Source: Lycorma delicatula
Taxonomy: Eukaryota > Arthropoda > Insecta > Hemiptera > Fulgoridae
DNA: 64,000 nucleotides
Assembly (NCBI RefSeq): GCF_047948215.1
Contig: NC_134461.1
Coordinates: 127,854,512-127,918,511 of the forward strand
Direction: 5' to 3'
Below, in pieces: positions 27,401 to 42,055 of the stretch (position 1 is the first letter of the stretch; every line of letters begins with the position of its first letter). The notes beneath the pieces were generated by a model, which did no database searches, was not told where the DNA came from, and saw only the letters and a list, made by a program, of their open reading frames with translations. Made by a program: the position numbers and the translations under genes.

Positions 27401-30400
27401 TCTTATCATAGTGACATCTCTTCTTTTTTTTTTTATTTCTTTTTTTTATTTTATTCTAACCTCCGGATCCACCGTTAGGCATTCTTCAGAGGATGAAGCT
27501 GAATGATTGTGACATCTCTTTTGGCCGGTCCTAACTGCTTTTTTCTTATGGAAGTACCTTAAGTAAGTTTTCTGATCACATTGTACCACCACAATAGAAT
27601 TGTAGGACCACATCAGAGCTGTTATTACCAATAATCCTGGTGAAATGTTAGAGTAATGGACAGGTCCAATGCTGCTTTGAAGAATGTACAGGCAGTGGAG
27701 CCCTTACATTCAAACGCTGACTGATAAACGACATTTTTATGACTTAAATTGTGTGAATTTTTATAAGTACACTATCAAAACTGCCATACCTATTATAAAT
27801 CAAGGCATCTGTGTGCGTTTGTGCATGTGCACCGACGTTCACTTAAAACTCAGGAACTCCTGGGCTGAGCTGAATATTTTATTACTGTTTTTATTCAGCG
27901 AGGAAGAATTTTACATTAATAAATTGAAGCAAGTCTTGGATGACAGACAATTATTCAAATAACTTACTTATAATGGATCAAAATACTATACCACTGTGTT
28001 TCATATTCTGAGTTATGAAACAATTGTATTGACTGCTGAATCATATACTGCTATATTGATAGATGTTGATGTAATTTCTTCATAAATAAAGGGGACATAA
28101 CATCTTCCCTGAATGTTGGCGAGGATTTTCTGCACAAACAATTGAGTAAACCAGGAAGAATCTCATGGACATCCACAAAAATATGAAACCATATAATTGA
28201 TTATCGGACTTGATTTAAAGCTGCTGGTTTTTCTTTGTAATATTAGTTTACACCAAATTCTGTCAAATCCTGTTGGTATGCTTCAATATCTTAATATGTG
28301 AATTTTTATTTTTTTCATGGCATGTAATAGCTTGATTCTGAAGTTTCAAATTTAGTAAGTTATTTTATTATTTACAGATGTGAATAGTATTTTCAATGAT
28401 GTATGCAGTAACCATACAATAAATATATAATTACAATTCTTTTACTGAAATTTGAAAGATATTAGATGTAGAAATTTATTGAGAAAACACCATTAATGAG
28501 CATGTAGTAAAGTTTAAACAAAGAGCATGTCATACACTACATCTTCTTTATATGATAATTTTTTTAAGTCGCTTACTAAATTATATAAGAAATAGATAAC
28601 ACCTGCCATGAGAAAAAATTGTAAAACGTATTGCATCTTTATGGTATTTCATTAATAAAAAAAGATTAATGGAAAATTTAACTTTTTTAAGTTGACAAGT
28701 TTTTAAAAAAAATTTTATAGGAAGTACAATTATATATTACATATACAATTAAAGTTTTTGTTTATAAATGGTTTTATTTTCATGTTAAATCTGCATTTTA
28801 AATAAAATTGAAGCACTTAAATTGCTATGTTTTTAATTTAAACCCATTATCTAAATTTATTTTAATTTTTCCGTTTGTTCAAGATTATGCAAACACAGAC
28901 AACCATGTCTTAAAACTTGTACAATGAATCCGGATTTAAATTGCTTCAACAATAAGTAGTGATTATTCTTAGTGAATATCAATAAAATTATCTGCTGAAA
29001 TAAAATCAATAATTTAAAAAACAAGGATTAGTTTTGTGGAGAGATTTAGATAAGTGTTAGTTATAGTTATTATTTTGTTCTGTATATTTAATGTTACAGC
29101 CTACTTTATAAACAATTATACTAAGTGAGCTGAAGGTTTACCCCTGTCTTTGTCAACCACACTGTCAGCTGGCTTAGGCGAGCTAGGGATAACATCATCC
29201 AATCACTAATAACATTAGACATTTATATAGAAAATGCAAGCATATAAGAATCTTGTTACAATTTAAGTGTAAGTAGTGCATGCCGCATAAAGTTAATCTG
29301 TTTATATTCATCTATATTTTGGTTTTTCATATGTTGAATGCGTTATCCCACGTATAATATTTTTATAGTTATATTTTAATATTAGTGAATATTTATTTTT
29401 TTCCATATTTTTAGTGTTCTCCAAATAATTATGTATAGTTTTATGTCAAAACTTAAAAAATAGGAAAACTCTCCATAGTCAAGCTCAGGAAATTATATTA
29501 AACGCTAATTAGTTTATGCAAAGAAAGGCCAAACAATTTCAAGAAAAGGTGGTTCCAAGCATAATATTTATTATTCATGTGAAAAAGTGTATAGAAAGAA
29601 TTGCTATGCACATGGAGTTTTGGCCAGAACTGTTAGAAAACTATTAGAAAAGAAAAGAATGGGATGTCAGAGGGCGAAAGCTCAATTCAAACCCTAAAAA
29701 TATATAAATAAGAAACCGAAATTACTAATTTTGACGAATTTGATAAATATTAAGTTAGGCAAATTGTTTATGATTTCTATTTGCAAGAAAAAGTACTACC
29801 TACAGCTAAACATACTTCTAATAAACTGAAAGAAGCTACTCCTAGGATTTCAATGGAGAAAAACAAAAAAAATAACTGAAATATTTTCATCAAAAATGAT
29901 AAAATACGAGAACAAAGAATATGTTACTTAAGATGTGTTAAACATTACAGAGAAGAAAAATGTCCTATTGTTATATAGATGAAATGTATATTTTATCTTC
30001 TCATATCTCAAACAAAATGTGTTCAATTCTGATCAGCGCATACATACATTGTCCTATATCAAAAGGAGACCGAGCAATAATCATGCACGGTTATGGCAAC
30101 ATAAACAAAGCTATGCTGATGTGGAAAAGTAGCACTTTTTTTAAGTAGGAGTAATAACAACAACATGAACTCCAAAAATTTCATGAAATGGGTGGAAAAC
30201 AAACTCTGTCCAAAACTAGTCCTACGCTCTGTTATAGTAGTGGATAGTGCTGTGTATCATAATAATCATTATGATAAGGCACTTACCACAAAATTTAAGA
30301 GACTGGAAACATAAGAAAATTTAAGATATTGGAAACAACATTTTTTCCTATATCTTGGTTACAGGAGAAACAAATAGAGTTTCATTCTAAAATGCTTATA

Positions 30401-33400
30401 CCAGAACTTTACAAACTAGTTAAGCTGCACAAATAAAGGCATAAGATGTACATTTCGCCTCCTCATCGCCTCCTGGAAGCTCATGAGTCACAAAGCCATT
30501 CGCCTGCTACCACACCTCCTGGATCTAAACTTCCATCGAAATTATAGAGACTCGTCACTGATATGTGAAAAAACTAGTAGGCGAACATTGAGAGAAAGAA
30601 CATTTAGTAGACAATGCTGAAGAACTTGTTATCAATTTAGCTACCCCTTTATAGTAACAATTTCTCCATTACAGTAAGTCAAAATAAATATTTTTATGCC
30701 GTTAGCATTTGTTTTTAGTGAAAATAAAATAAATCAAATAAAGACAAGGATAAAAATGAAATACGTAATTTAATAAATTTATATCATTTATAACATATAA
30801 AACATATCAAAAATTGTTTCAGACAAATTTTTAGGTAATGCTTAGAGGTCTAACAACCACTTTAAATTGATTTGATACTGTGCCTATTAAGGAAGGTATG
30901 ATCTTTTTCTTCAAAACCCCATTTTTCCACCCCCTGGGCCAATGGTTGGTGATATCAAAAAACTTTATGTAGATAAGTTTTAGGCCCTTATCCAAAGTAG
31001 AAACTTTAAACGAATTTGATTTTTACTTAATAAGAAAGTTATAGCGAGTTTGTTTTTTCGAAAAAGCCCCCCACCCCAAAAGTCCGATTCTGCCCATTAA
31101 CAAACTCTACCAAGATTTTGGATCGTTATATTTTATGTATCATATTGAAAGTGATTGGCGCAAAATTATGGTAGTTTCGTGTTCACAAGAAACTGAAATA
31201 TATATAACTTTTGAACATGGTGGTTTTAGGTCTGGGGAATGTAAAACGTGAAGATATGTAAAAATTTTCAGGAAGAAAATTGTACCCATTCTTATGAAAT
31301 CTACCTAACATTGGAAGTAAAAATGAATATTAGCAGGAATAGCATGATTTTTGCATGACTAGATCACTAGGCAGATACAGCTGTTACCTAATGGCAAATT
31401 TTCAGCTCGCTTATTGTTTCAATAATTAAGGAGACAAATGGCCACAACATAAAAACTAATTAGTAGAATAAACCAAAACAGACATCCTTGACATAGAAAT
31501 GTCATTTGAAAAGAATTTCCATTGTTATAACGGCATGCTTCAACACTGTTCTTCACATAAATGATTTCCACATTCCATTAATTATTGCTCTTCCTTAGAT
31601 AAAAAAAAATACGATTTCTTTTTATATTATATATAAAATATATATTTATAAAATTATATTACAATATGTAACATTCTATATTCATTTTACATATTTTTCA
31701 TAGATTTAAAATAAAAATGATTTTTATTTTCTATAGATGTAAAACTGGCTGAAATTTACTCGCAGTTGTTAAAACAACATGGTTAAAACTATGTTACTTG
31801 CAAATGTTTTGAGTTCATAATTCTAAGATCAAATCCAAACTTTGGAGTACGGAATGTACACATTTAAGTTTGAACAGCAGGAAAAATTCAAAACCTAAAT
31901 GTTATAAGTAGATGGTAAAATGATACTAGTGGTGTTATGCAATTATAAAAGGTCAATCTATTGTGATTATTTAAAGATGAACAATCAACCGCAAGTAGTA
32001 ATGAGACATACTGAAAGTAAAGTAAAACCCATAATAGGGAGTAAACATATTGCTTAAAAGGCATAATTCTTCAGTGTGATAACGCTTGCTCTCAATACCA
32101 CTAAAAAGACATGGACAGCTATTCAACAGTTGGAGTGAAGGATTTACAACATTCCAGACTCACACCATCAGATTTGTTTGTTGTTTGATTTTCTCAAAGA
32201 ATCTTTACGCACGCATAGAGCGCAGCAATAATCAGCAGATAAAGAATGGCTCAGAACCAAGGTGGACAATTCTTTAATGTAATAAGAAAAATCACAGAAA
32301 GATGGAACAAATGCCTAGATTTAACCAGAGATTATGTTGAAAAGTAGCATTACTTTCATTGTCGTTGAATAAATAATAACTTTTCTCTAGTCATTTGTCT
32401 CTTTTAATTAATGAATGACTCAAAAATTACACAATTATAGTAAACTCTACAAAAAGAGGTATTTTTTTTACTTTTCAATGATATCTTTCATTTCATAATA
32501 CATTCTTATGAGTTATACAAAAACTAGCTTTTGCAACATCAATATGGAACACCATTTACAAAGTTGAGGGTTGATGTATATAATATTGCTAACAAGTGAC
32601 AACTACTTGTCCTGATGAATCTGTTGAAAATCATTAATTTTCAAGTACTTTAAAAAAACCACAAATTTTATTCTACATAATTAAAAAACATAAAATTTAA
32701 TTCAGAACAGATTACTGAGAATATAAAAGAATAATTAACTATGGCCTAAGAAGGATACATTTAAAATCACTATTTTAAAAACAAAATTACTCATTGGTCA
32801 TAAAATAAATAACTTGTTTACCAACTAGTATGCAACATATTTTTATTCATGCATGTAATATCAGTAGCCTAATTAGCATAAATGGTTTTTCACTAAATTC
32901 ATACACTATTTCTAACGATAAAAAAAAATTGTTTTTTCATGAAAGAACATGAAGAATGCAATTTAAAAAAAATTAAATTTTTCACAAAAATAAAATAAAA
33001 ATATGGTATGAATATATGGTAAAATAATTCTTTTACATAAGTACTGATAACTGTAATATTAAGGAAAATATGTACATGAATGCGATATGAATGTTCATCA
33101 GTCATATACATTAAAAGATTATGAAAAAATACAGAAGAGAAAATTTATTTATTTTTGATGGATAAGTTAAGTTGAAGCAAAGAATATTACAATGGTGAAG
33201 CTGACAAAAAAAAACTTAAAAAGATTTATTAACAAGAACACACAGAAAGACATATAAACAAACAGTTAATTATTTGCGTTAGTAAAACAACAATCAATCA
33301 CACACATTGCTGAGTACCTGAGGGACACCATAGTGCGAATCAATCTCGGCCCGGTGGTTCTACAACACACAACACACGAATCACTCCCATCTGTCCTTAC

Positions 33401-36400
33401 CTTATGGGATAATCTATCGATGCAGTGGCTCCCAAAAACTTAATAAAAATCTTAATATACAACTCATCTTAAATTATAAAAACTTTTTTAAATTTAATTT
33501 TAAAAAAATTCTCAATTAAAAACTTAAGAACTTTAAAACTGAACACCATGTTTTTCATTACAAGATATTCCCAAACTAAATTAAGATTACACAGATATTA
33601 TAGACAAAAATAACAACAGAAAAACTGTTGTACAACACACAGGACAACCAATAGAGTTAATTCTAATGAAATCTTAACTTACAGTACTTAAATTATATAC
33701 ACATTGAACCTAAATATCCTTCACTAAAATATTAGTATAAGAAATTAAAAAATCTGGCTAATGGAAAAGAAAAGAAGTTCATAAATAATAACAAACGAAA
33801 ATTTACATAATTGGTTGTTGGTTATGCTAAAAGTTTATTATATTGTTAAGGATTATGGAATCTCCATAAGCACTGCATGTATGAAACAAAAAGTAATTCT
33901 GACAAGTGTGGCCTATTATACCAATGCAAGTTGTAGCAGAACTTTTATTTAAAAAAAAAATATATATATATATATATATATGTACTAAAGACTACTACTA
34001 CTACTACTACTACTACTATTATTTTTCTTTTATATACATTGTTAAAAATGATGTTTTATTATTTCTTAAATATATAGCATTTAAACTTGAAGTGTGACAA
34101 TCTAAGAAGCAGTAAGAGAAAAATGTTACTAATAATATTATTTTTTCCTATTCAGTTTACAACTGGATAAAATGTGTATCAGTAATGAGAGAGACATAAT
34201 ACTAAACATTATCCTAATTGTAAATTCCTATGATATAATGAAAATAAAGATAACAAATTTATATTTTGACATGACATTATTCACTTAATTAAAAAAAAAT
34301 TAATTCATAATCATATTTGATTACATATTAAATCATTGAGGAAAATGTCTAATAGATTATAATTATTAAATAATTTTAATTTTTGACTAAACCTTTCTGT
34401 GTTTCATTAAGATTAAAATCAATATCAACAGAATTATATGACAAGAGTATATTGTTTCTACTGGCAACCTACTCCTCCTCCTCCAGACAACTGAGTTTGC
34501 CAGAAATATATTACTTTGCAAGATTACACCCTATAATATGTATAAACACACACAGTAGTGCATTCACAGTCACGAAACCCAAAACAGATGCTGATCCTAG
34601 ACTTCTAAGTTTGTTAATACAGCGAGCAGATATTTTGCTGAGATTGTACCAGACAAGGTCAAAATGCATACATCAGGTGTAACTTGGCATTCTTCTATTT
34701 GTAATAGTTTCTCAGTAGTGTAAGTACACTGTTTTCACAAGATTGGTATACATTTTTTGTAAAACAATATTTAATCACTCTTGTCTTATTCTGAGCCTCT
34801 GAATGTTTTTATGCGGCTAATTTTCTGAACAGTACAGTACCAAATAAACTGAATATTTTTCATTTGGCGTTTAGATTTTGTAAAACAAGAAATGTAGTTT
34901 CATTTGAGGTGGGATTGGTTTATTGAACAATGTTATTTATTCAGATGAAGCAAGGTTTCATCTCTGGATACACTAACAGTCGAAACAATACAGAACACAG
35001 CTTCTAAGAATCCTCTCATTTTTCATAAAATTTGTATTTAACACAAAAATTCCTATGAGTAATCTAAAATTGATAAATTCTCATAATAAAAGATTATGAT
35101 CAACTAACACCCAATATTCACAACATTGACATAAGCGATATGAAAGACATTTTTTATATAGTAAAATTTTATCAATTTTCCTAATCTTATACATTAAAAT
35201 TAGATTTTGAAATAATAATGAAACAGGGGTGCTGTAGAAAAATTCTTGGATAGTAAATGTTTTAAATTTTCAATCAATTCAGACTATGACTCGATTATGA
35301 AAAAAAAGTTTAAGCTTTTTTCATTCAACACACATTACATTTATAGACCTGGTCTCTACTTACAGTAACACATATAGCACCAAACACTAAGAGCCTTCAT
35401 ACTATTGCACTACTTACATGCTTTAAATGGTTTACGTGTCATCAACAGGAAACTAAAGTAGTTTCTGGAGCTGACTTACTGCTGTTTCATTCAGTGGACT
35501 GTCCTTATGAGGTATATTTGGAAAGTAAGTGTGTTTTGTAAATGCGGTCACTGAAGTGATTCCATTCAGTTTTTGTAGACAGAGCTCTTTCTTATATTAT
35601 CTCAACTGTAGAAAGCACTATTGGAAAAAGCATTTTTGTTTTGTATGTTTTAAATTTTTACGATAACTGCTAGTATTTTTTACAGACTTGTTAGTATTTT
35701 TCAGAAAAGAAAGGGAACACAAGGCCATTACAATAAATATGATATATTCTATTACAAGTAATGAAAGAAATTGCAGCACGTAATCCCAAACAAAAGATGA
35801 AAAATTCTCAGTCATGGAAATAGTATTGCTTCATAATAATATTTGATCGTACACAGATGCTCAAACGAAAAAAACACATATCACATCATTTGATTGAGGG
35901 CCTACTTCACTTCATCTGGCAACAGCCCATACATAGCACCAATGACTTTCAATTTCTTGGATTTGAAGCAGTTATTTGCTAGATCAGTTGATGATGCTAA
36001 TGATAATATCAAAAGAGCCGTATAACAGTAACTGTTTCACAAGAATGCACCAATTTTTTTGATGAGATATTCAGAAACTGATTCCAAAGTATACCAAGTA
36101 GTTTGGTTATCCCATTTCTTGTAATAAATAACAAAACTACTAACAAATAAACCATCGTTATTTCTATAAACCTAAAAATACTTACTTCTGAATATGCCTC
36201 GTTCATATTTATGAAAGTATTAATAAGCGTGAAATTTTAAACGTATCTATTGAACTTAGCTATACAGACATAAAAGAAAAATTAAGAGATTCTGTCCCAG
36301 AATCTCTAGTTTTGTTTTTGTTTTAGTTTTAGTTTTGTTTTTGTGAGGTCACTAGTTTTGTAGCTTTGAAGGACAAACTATCACTTAAGATCGTCTAAGT

Positions 36401-39400
36401 TGGTTTTCATAAATCAATTAATTATATCAATAATTACAATTTAAAGCCAAATAAGTTTAAACAGTTACTTTTATTAAACTGACACTATAGTTATTATTAA
36501 CCAAAACACCACCGAACAAATAAATTTTAAATATAAATTAGCAAATGAAACTATAGTAAGAGCACTAGGTTATAAATAGAGGTAAAATTTATAGAGAGCC
36601 ACTGCATACTCTCAACAAACAGGTTTTTAAATATATACATGTACATACACTCACACACACTCAAATTAAAATATTAAAACATATTCAAATGGAATATTTA
36701 TTTCACACAACATAAACCGTAAAACTAATTTTAATAGATTTAATAAACACTTTAACACAGCTGTATTTTTATCATTTAAAGCAAACAAAAATATAGCTAA
36801 TAAATTTGGTTAAAAATTGACTATTAGCAACAAAAATTTGTAGTATATTTTTATCAGAACTTTCCATATTTTTTTATTATTATTTCTTTAATAGAAAAAA
36901 AATTATTCATTTCTACAATGAATAATAATACATAAACACAAAAACTTTATAACGTGTATATAATATATTAAACTGTAAAAAATTTCTATAGTGTTAAAAT
37001 AACACAAATACTTTTCATAAAAGTTTATTTTTTTCATAACTACACTACATGCAGTTACTAGTGTGACAATATACTTTTCAATAATTAAAGGCAGTAATGT
37101 AACAAAACACTAAATTATCAATAAGTTTTCCATCGATTTAACTTTCATATTTTTCATTTAGCAAACAAGGTGATACATTTACGAGTACGGTAATTGAAAA
37201 ATTATTGAAAATTTTTCTTCAAATCTGTCATCATTAGAAACTATGATCGAAAATCAAAAAAAGTTTTTGAATCTTCATGTATCATTACAAATGGAATATT
37301 TTAGTTCTATTATTACGTTAAATAAGAAAAAGAACCAACCTGATGACGTTCAAGTAAAGCTTCAGCACCAGTAACATCGGATGCAAGTTCATCACTTGAA
37401 ACAAGACCCATCATGGAATTAATCCAAGACATTAGATCACGATAATCACTAAGGAATCTCTGTAAATCATACGAATCGAGAAGTTTTTCTTTTCGGCTAT
37501 TTGCTTTTGCTGTTAACTGTGTCCATTCTTCATTAATTTCACGCTGTTTAGCATATGTCTGCTCAGCAGTTTCTGGATGTGTCTGCATAAGTCTGTTAGC
37601 TGTTTCATCAAGCTGTCTAATCTAAAAAAGAAAAAAAGAAGTAGAATAAATTATAAAACAAAATACATGATGTACGTATAAAAAAATATAGAATTAGAAT
37701 TTGGCATTTCATCTTCTATAAAAAATAAAATAGATATTTTTACAAACTGCAGGAATTCCTCTCATGTAATAATAATTGGCATTATAAAAAATAATAAGTA
37801 TAGCAAAACTCAATTGAATTCTTATCTTATTAATGTATTAATGAAAAATAAAAATTCAAAATCAATATACATCCATCACGCATGGTCAAATACAGCAAGA
37901 ACATTTTGTTAGAAAAGGAAATTTCTAATGCACTTTCATAATTTTCCCACGTTTTTAAGTCTTATCGAATTATTAAGTACTTTTTAGTTTCCAAAAATAG
38001 CAAACTACCAAAAACTGATTACAAGAATTACATTTACAGCTATGGTTTATGCAGTTATATCTGTACTTGCACAATGGTATTATTACAAAATGTCATATTG
38101 GTAATACTAAAATTAGATTACCAATTTGACAAAATCAAAATTAACTATATTAATCAGCTGTGGTTGACTAATTTAATTTAGTAACTGAAGAGAATATTAT
38201 ATTGAGTAAAAGCAGCTTAACTAAATTTTATAACTAACATCAACTTATAAAGTACACAGAAATTATACAAAATACAAAAAAAAAAACCAAGTAAAAATGT
38301 AAGTACTTCTGAAGAAAAATATTTCAAAATTCTAAATTATTTAAAATAAATTTCAAATTAAAAAAAAAAAACATTAATAATGATAATGTGTTGCAATACA
38401 ATTTTAGTTTAAATCTTATGTGGGGGCAGGATATTAGTGATAGTGCATGAATTATTTTTTACATGATGTTAATTTGACAAGAAAAAAACTCATTTTGACT
38501 ATCACAAGAAAATTAAGAAATTAAAATATAAATGCAATGTTGTTCATTTACAATGCAAGTGAAAGAAAATCTACATATTTAATTTTTCATACATTGAAAA
38601 AAAACAACAGATAATTGTTTATATTTAATTACTACGCATTTGGCATCGTTGGTATTAATACAATTGTATAAAATTGTATTCCACTTACCGAAATTTTTTA
38701 AAATTGTTGGTTAAGTGGAACTTTATTTTATACAACATATAATTGTGTTAAAACATTATGCGTTTGATTATATACATAATTATTTTTTAAATCTACCTTG
38801 TCACCCAGAGCAGCAAGATCACGTTCAAGTCCTTCATGTTTACGCTGCAGAGCTTGAACAGTACGCAAGTCCTTTCCTAGATCATCATTATTAAGAGCTT
38901 CATCTTTCTCTTGGATCCAGTCTTTGGTTTCATCAACATCACGGTGGAATCGCTGAACTTCATGGGCAGAACCGAGCTGAGTAGCTCTTTCTTGTGTAAG
39001 TTGCTGCAATGAACTCCATTTTTCATTAAGATCCTAAAATTAACATAATACAATCACTTTAAAAATTATAAGAATGATTTTAGTTATAAATTCTTAAAAA
39101 TGTATATTTAATGTTTATTAGCCAAGTAACTGGAGGCACGTGCAGCACATTGCATTGCACATACAGTAAATGGATGTGTTGGTTGACCCACCATACATGG
39201 TCATACCCCTTAAAAAATTTTAATTCAAAAAACCCAAAAATGGTTTTTATATATTTATCTAAAGATTATAAGGAAGCTCCAATGTAGTGACTATCTCATT
39301 TTGTATAATCGAAAACGGGGTAAAATTTTTTTTACTTTTCTTCACCTCTTTCAAGATCTATTTAGAAAAATTTATAATAAGTTTTTAGATATTTACATGA

Positions 39401-42023
39401 AAATTACACCAAAAATTATGTTGATAACTCATTTTTTTTAGAGAAATTAAAAAAAAATAGCTGGGTTTCAAAAAAATCTAGAAACCTGTTTTTAGATATT
39501 AACATAAAAATATTACATACTCCAAAAATCAAGTTGATCACTTAATTTGTTACTGAGAAATGAAAAAAACTGTAACTTCCTTATTACTTCGTTTTACCCT
39601 TTAAATTCAGATTTTCAAAAAATCCTTTCTTAGTGTGCACTTTGACTGTAAAAACATGTATACAAATTTTCATTAATTTACCTATAACAATTTTTTTTGG
39701 GTATCAATCACTCAGTCAGTGAAAACAAGTTGCTTTATAAGTACAGAATATTATCAGACATCTTACCTTAATTTTACCATGAAAGTACTTTCATGGGATC
39801 CACATCCTCAATTGTGCTTGAATTTAACTGCATATTAAAAATTAAAAATACTTAAAATAAACCAAACCACATGGTATCATGTTGTTACATTTCTGAAATA
39901 TAATCAAAATTGTATATTATTTATAATTTTAATAAATTAATATTTTTTTTTTTTGTCTTCAGTCATTTGACTGGTTTGATGCAGCTCTCCAAGAATCCCT
40001 ATCTAGTGCTAGTCGTTTCATTTCAGTATACCCTCTACATCCTACATCCCTAATAATTTGTTTTACATATTCCAAACATGGCCTGCCTTCACGATTTTTT
40101 CCTTCTACCTGTCCTTCCAATATTAAAGCGACTATTCCAAGATGCCCTAGTATGTGGCCTATAAGTCTGTCTCTTCTTTTAACTATATTTTTCCAAATGC
40201 TTCTTTCTTCATCTATTTGCCGCAATACCTCTTCATTTGTCACTTTATCCACCCATCTGATTTTTAACATTCTCCTATAGCACCGCATTTCAAAAGCTTC
40301 TAATCTTTTCTTCTCAGATACTCCGATCATCCAAGTTTCACTTCCATATAAAGCGACACTCCAAACATATACTTTCAAAAATCTTTTCCTGACATTTAAA
40401 TTAATTTTTGATGTAAACAACTTATATTTCTTACTGAAGGCTCATTTCGCTTGTGCTATTCGGCATTTTATATCGCTACTGCTTCGTCCATCTTTAGTAA
40501 TTCTACTACCCAAATAACAAAATTCTTCTACCTCTATAATCTTTTCTCCTCCTATTTTCACATTCAGTGGTCCATCTTTGTTATTTCTACTACATTTCAT
40601 TACTTTTGTTTATTTTCATGCGATAGTTCTTGCGTAGGACTTCATCTATGCCGTTCATTGTTTCTTCTAAATCCTTTTTACACTCGGCTAGAATTACTAT
40701 ATCATCAGCAAATCGTAGCATCTTTATCTTTTCACCTTGTACTGTTACTCCGAATCTAAATTGTTCTTAAAAAGTAACGGAGATAGGGAACATCCTTGTC
40801 GGACTCCTTTTCTTATTACGGCTTCTTTCTTATGTTCTTGAATTGTTACTGTTGCTGTTTGGTTCCTGTACATGTTAGCAATTGTTCTTCTATCTCTGTA
40901 TTTGAACCCTAATTTTTTTAAAATGCTGAACATTTTATTCCAGTCTACATTATCGAATGCCTTTTCTAGGTCTATAAACGCCAAGTATGTTGGTTTGTTT
41001 TTCTTTAATCACAGATTGGTTAAAAAGAGTGAATACCGAAATGAAGGTGCAGAAAAGAAAAATTGTTTGTTTTTTATGTCGATAATTGCACAGCCCACAA
41101 TAATATGCCTGATTTAGACCACGTTAAGCTATTGTATTTACCTGCTAATACAACATGTAAATTGCAGCCAATGGATCAAGTTTTATCAATAACTTCAAAG
41201 TTTACTATAGAAAACAAGTACAATTTCTTCTAAAATTTATGGAAGAGAATAATAGCTCTGAAATTAATATCCTCCAGGCCATGAGATTTGTGAAAAAACT
41301 TTGTTTTCTGTCAGTAAATCCACCATTCCAAATTGCTTCAAAAAATCAGGATTCAAGAAGACAAATTTTTGTCTTCATGAAGGCTTACAAGAGGAGGAAG
41401 AGAACTGTGGAATGACACTTAAAGAACGGGACCAGATGATTAGTAGCAATGAAAACGACTAGCCATCAACTTCTGAGGATTTTGTGCTTATCGATGATGA
41501 ATTATTAGATTCAGAGAAGCTAACTGAAGATGACACTGTTTCTGCATGTTCTTCCTCCTCTTTGAAAACAGAAGAAGAAGAAGAGGAGGAGAGTTCTAAG
41601 GAGTGTTCAGAAAGAGTCAAAGTGTCGCCAGAAAAAGCATTAGAGACTTTACATAAGTATTTTGAAATCAAATATTGATAATCCAGGCATATTTGATCAA
41701 TTTATAATATTGAATAACACCTTACGGCAAGTAGCACTAAAATACAAACTAAATTAACAGATTTTTTTCAAACCGTAAGTTTTGTATTAATTTTTGTACT
41801 GTTTAAATTCATAAAAAGAATAAAAGTACTACATTTACATTATATACATAAAATATGCTTTCTGAAAAAAGGTTTATTTTAACCTCTCTTAGTGGGGCCC
41901 TCTGTAAATGGGACAACTGTTATTTTAAACCTGACGTTTGGGAAACTGGGTAAATGGAAAAACTCGGTGGAAAACTAAGTGAGAAAAAATGATAGATTGC
42001 TTGAGATCCCAGTAATCCAGGTT

Positions 42024-42055
<32 letters not shown>

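Noticed and set aside
16600..33360. The microexon as a mutually exclusive replacement for the first 14 residues of the 16460 exon
   Set aside because: That would need an internal acceptor at residue 15 of the downstream exon; the only nearby AG there breaks the reading frame, so a cassette insertion is the better reading.
34383..34682. A 99-codon open frame in the intron
   Set aside because: No domain, no splice signals in the right phase for alpha-spectrin, and composition like the background.
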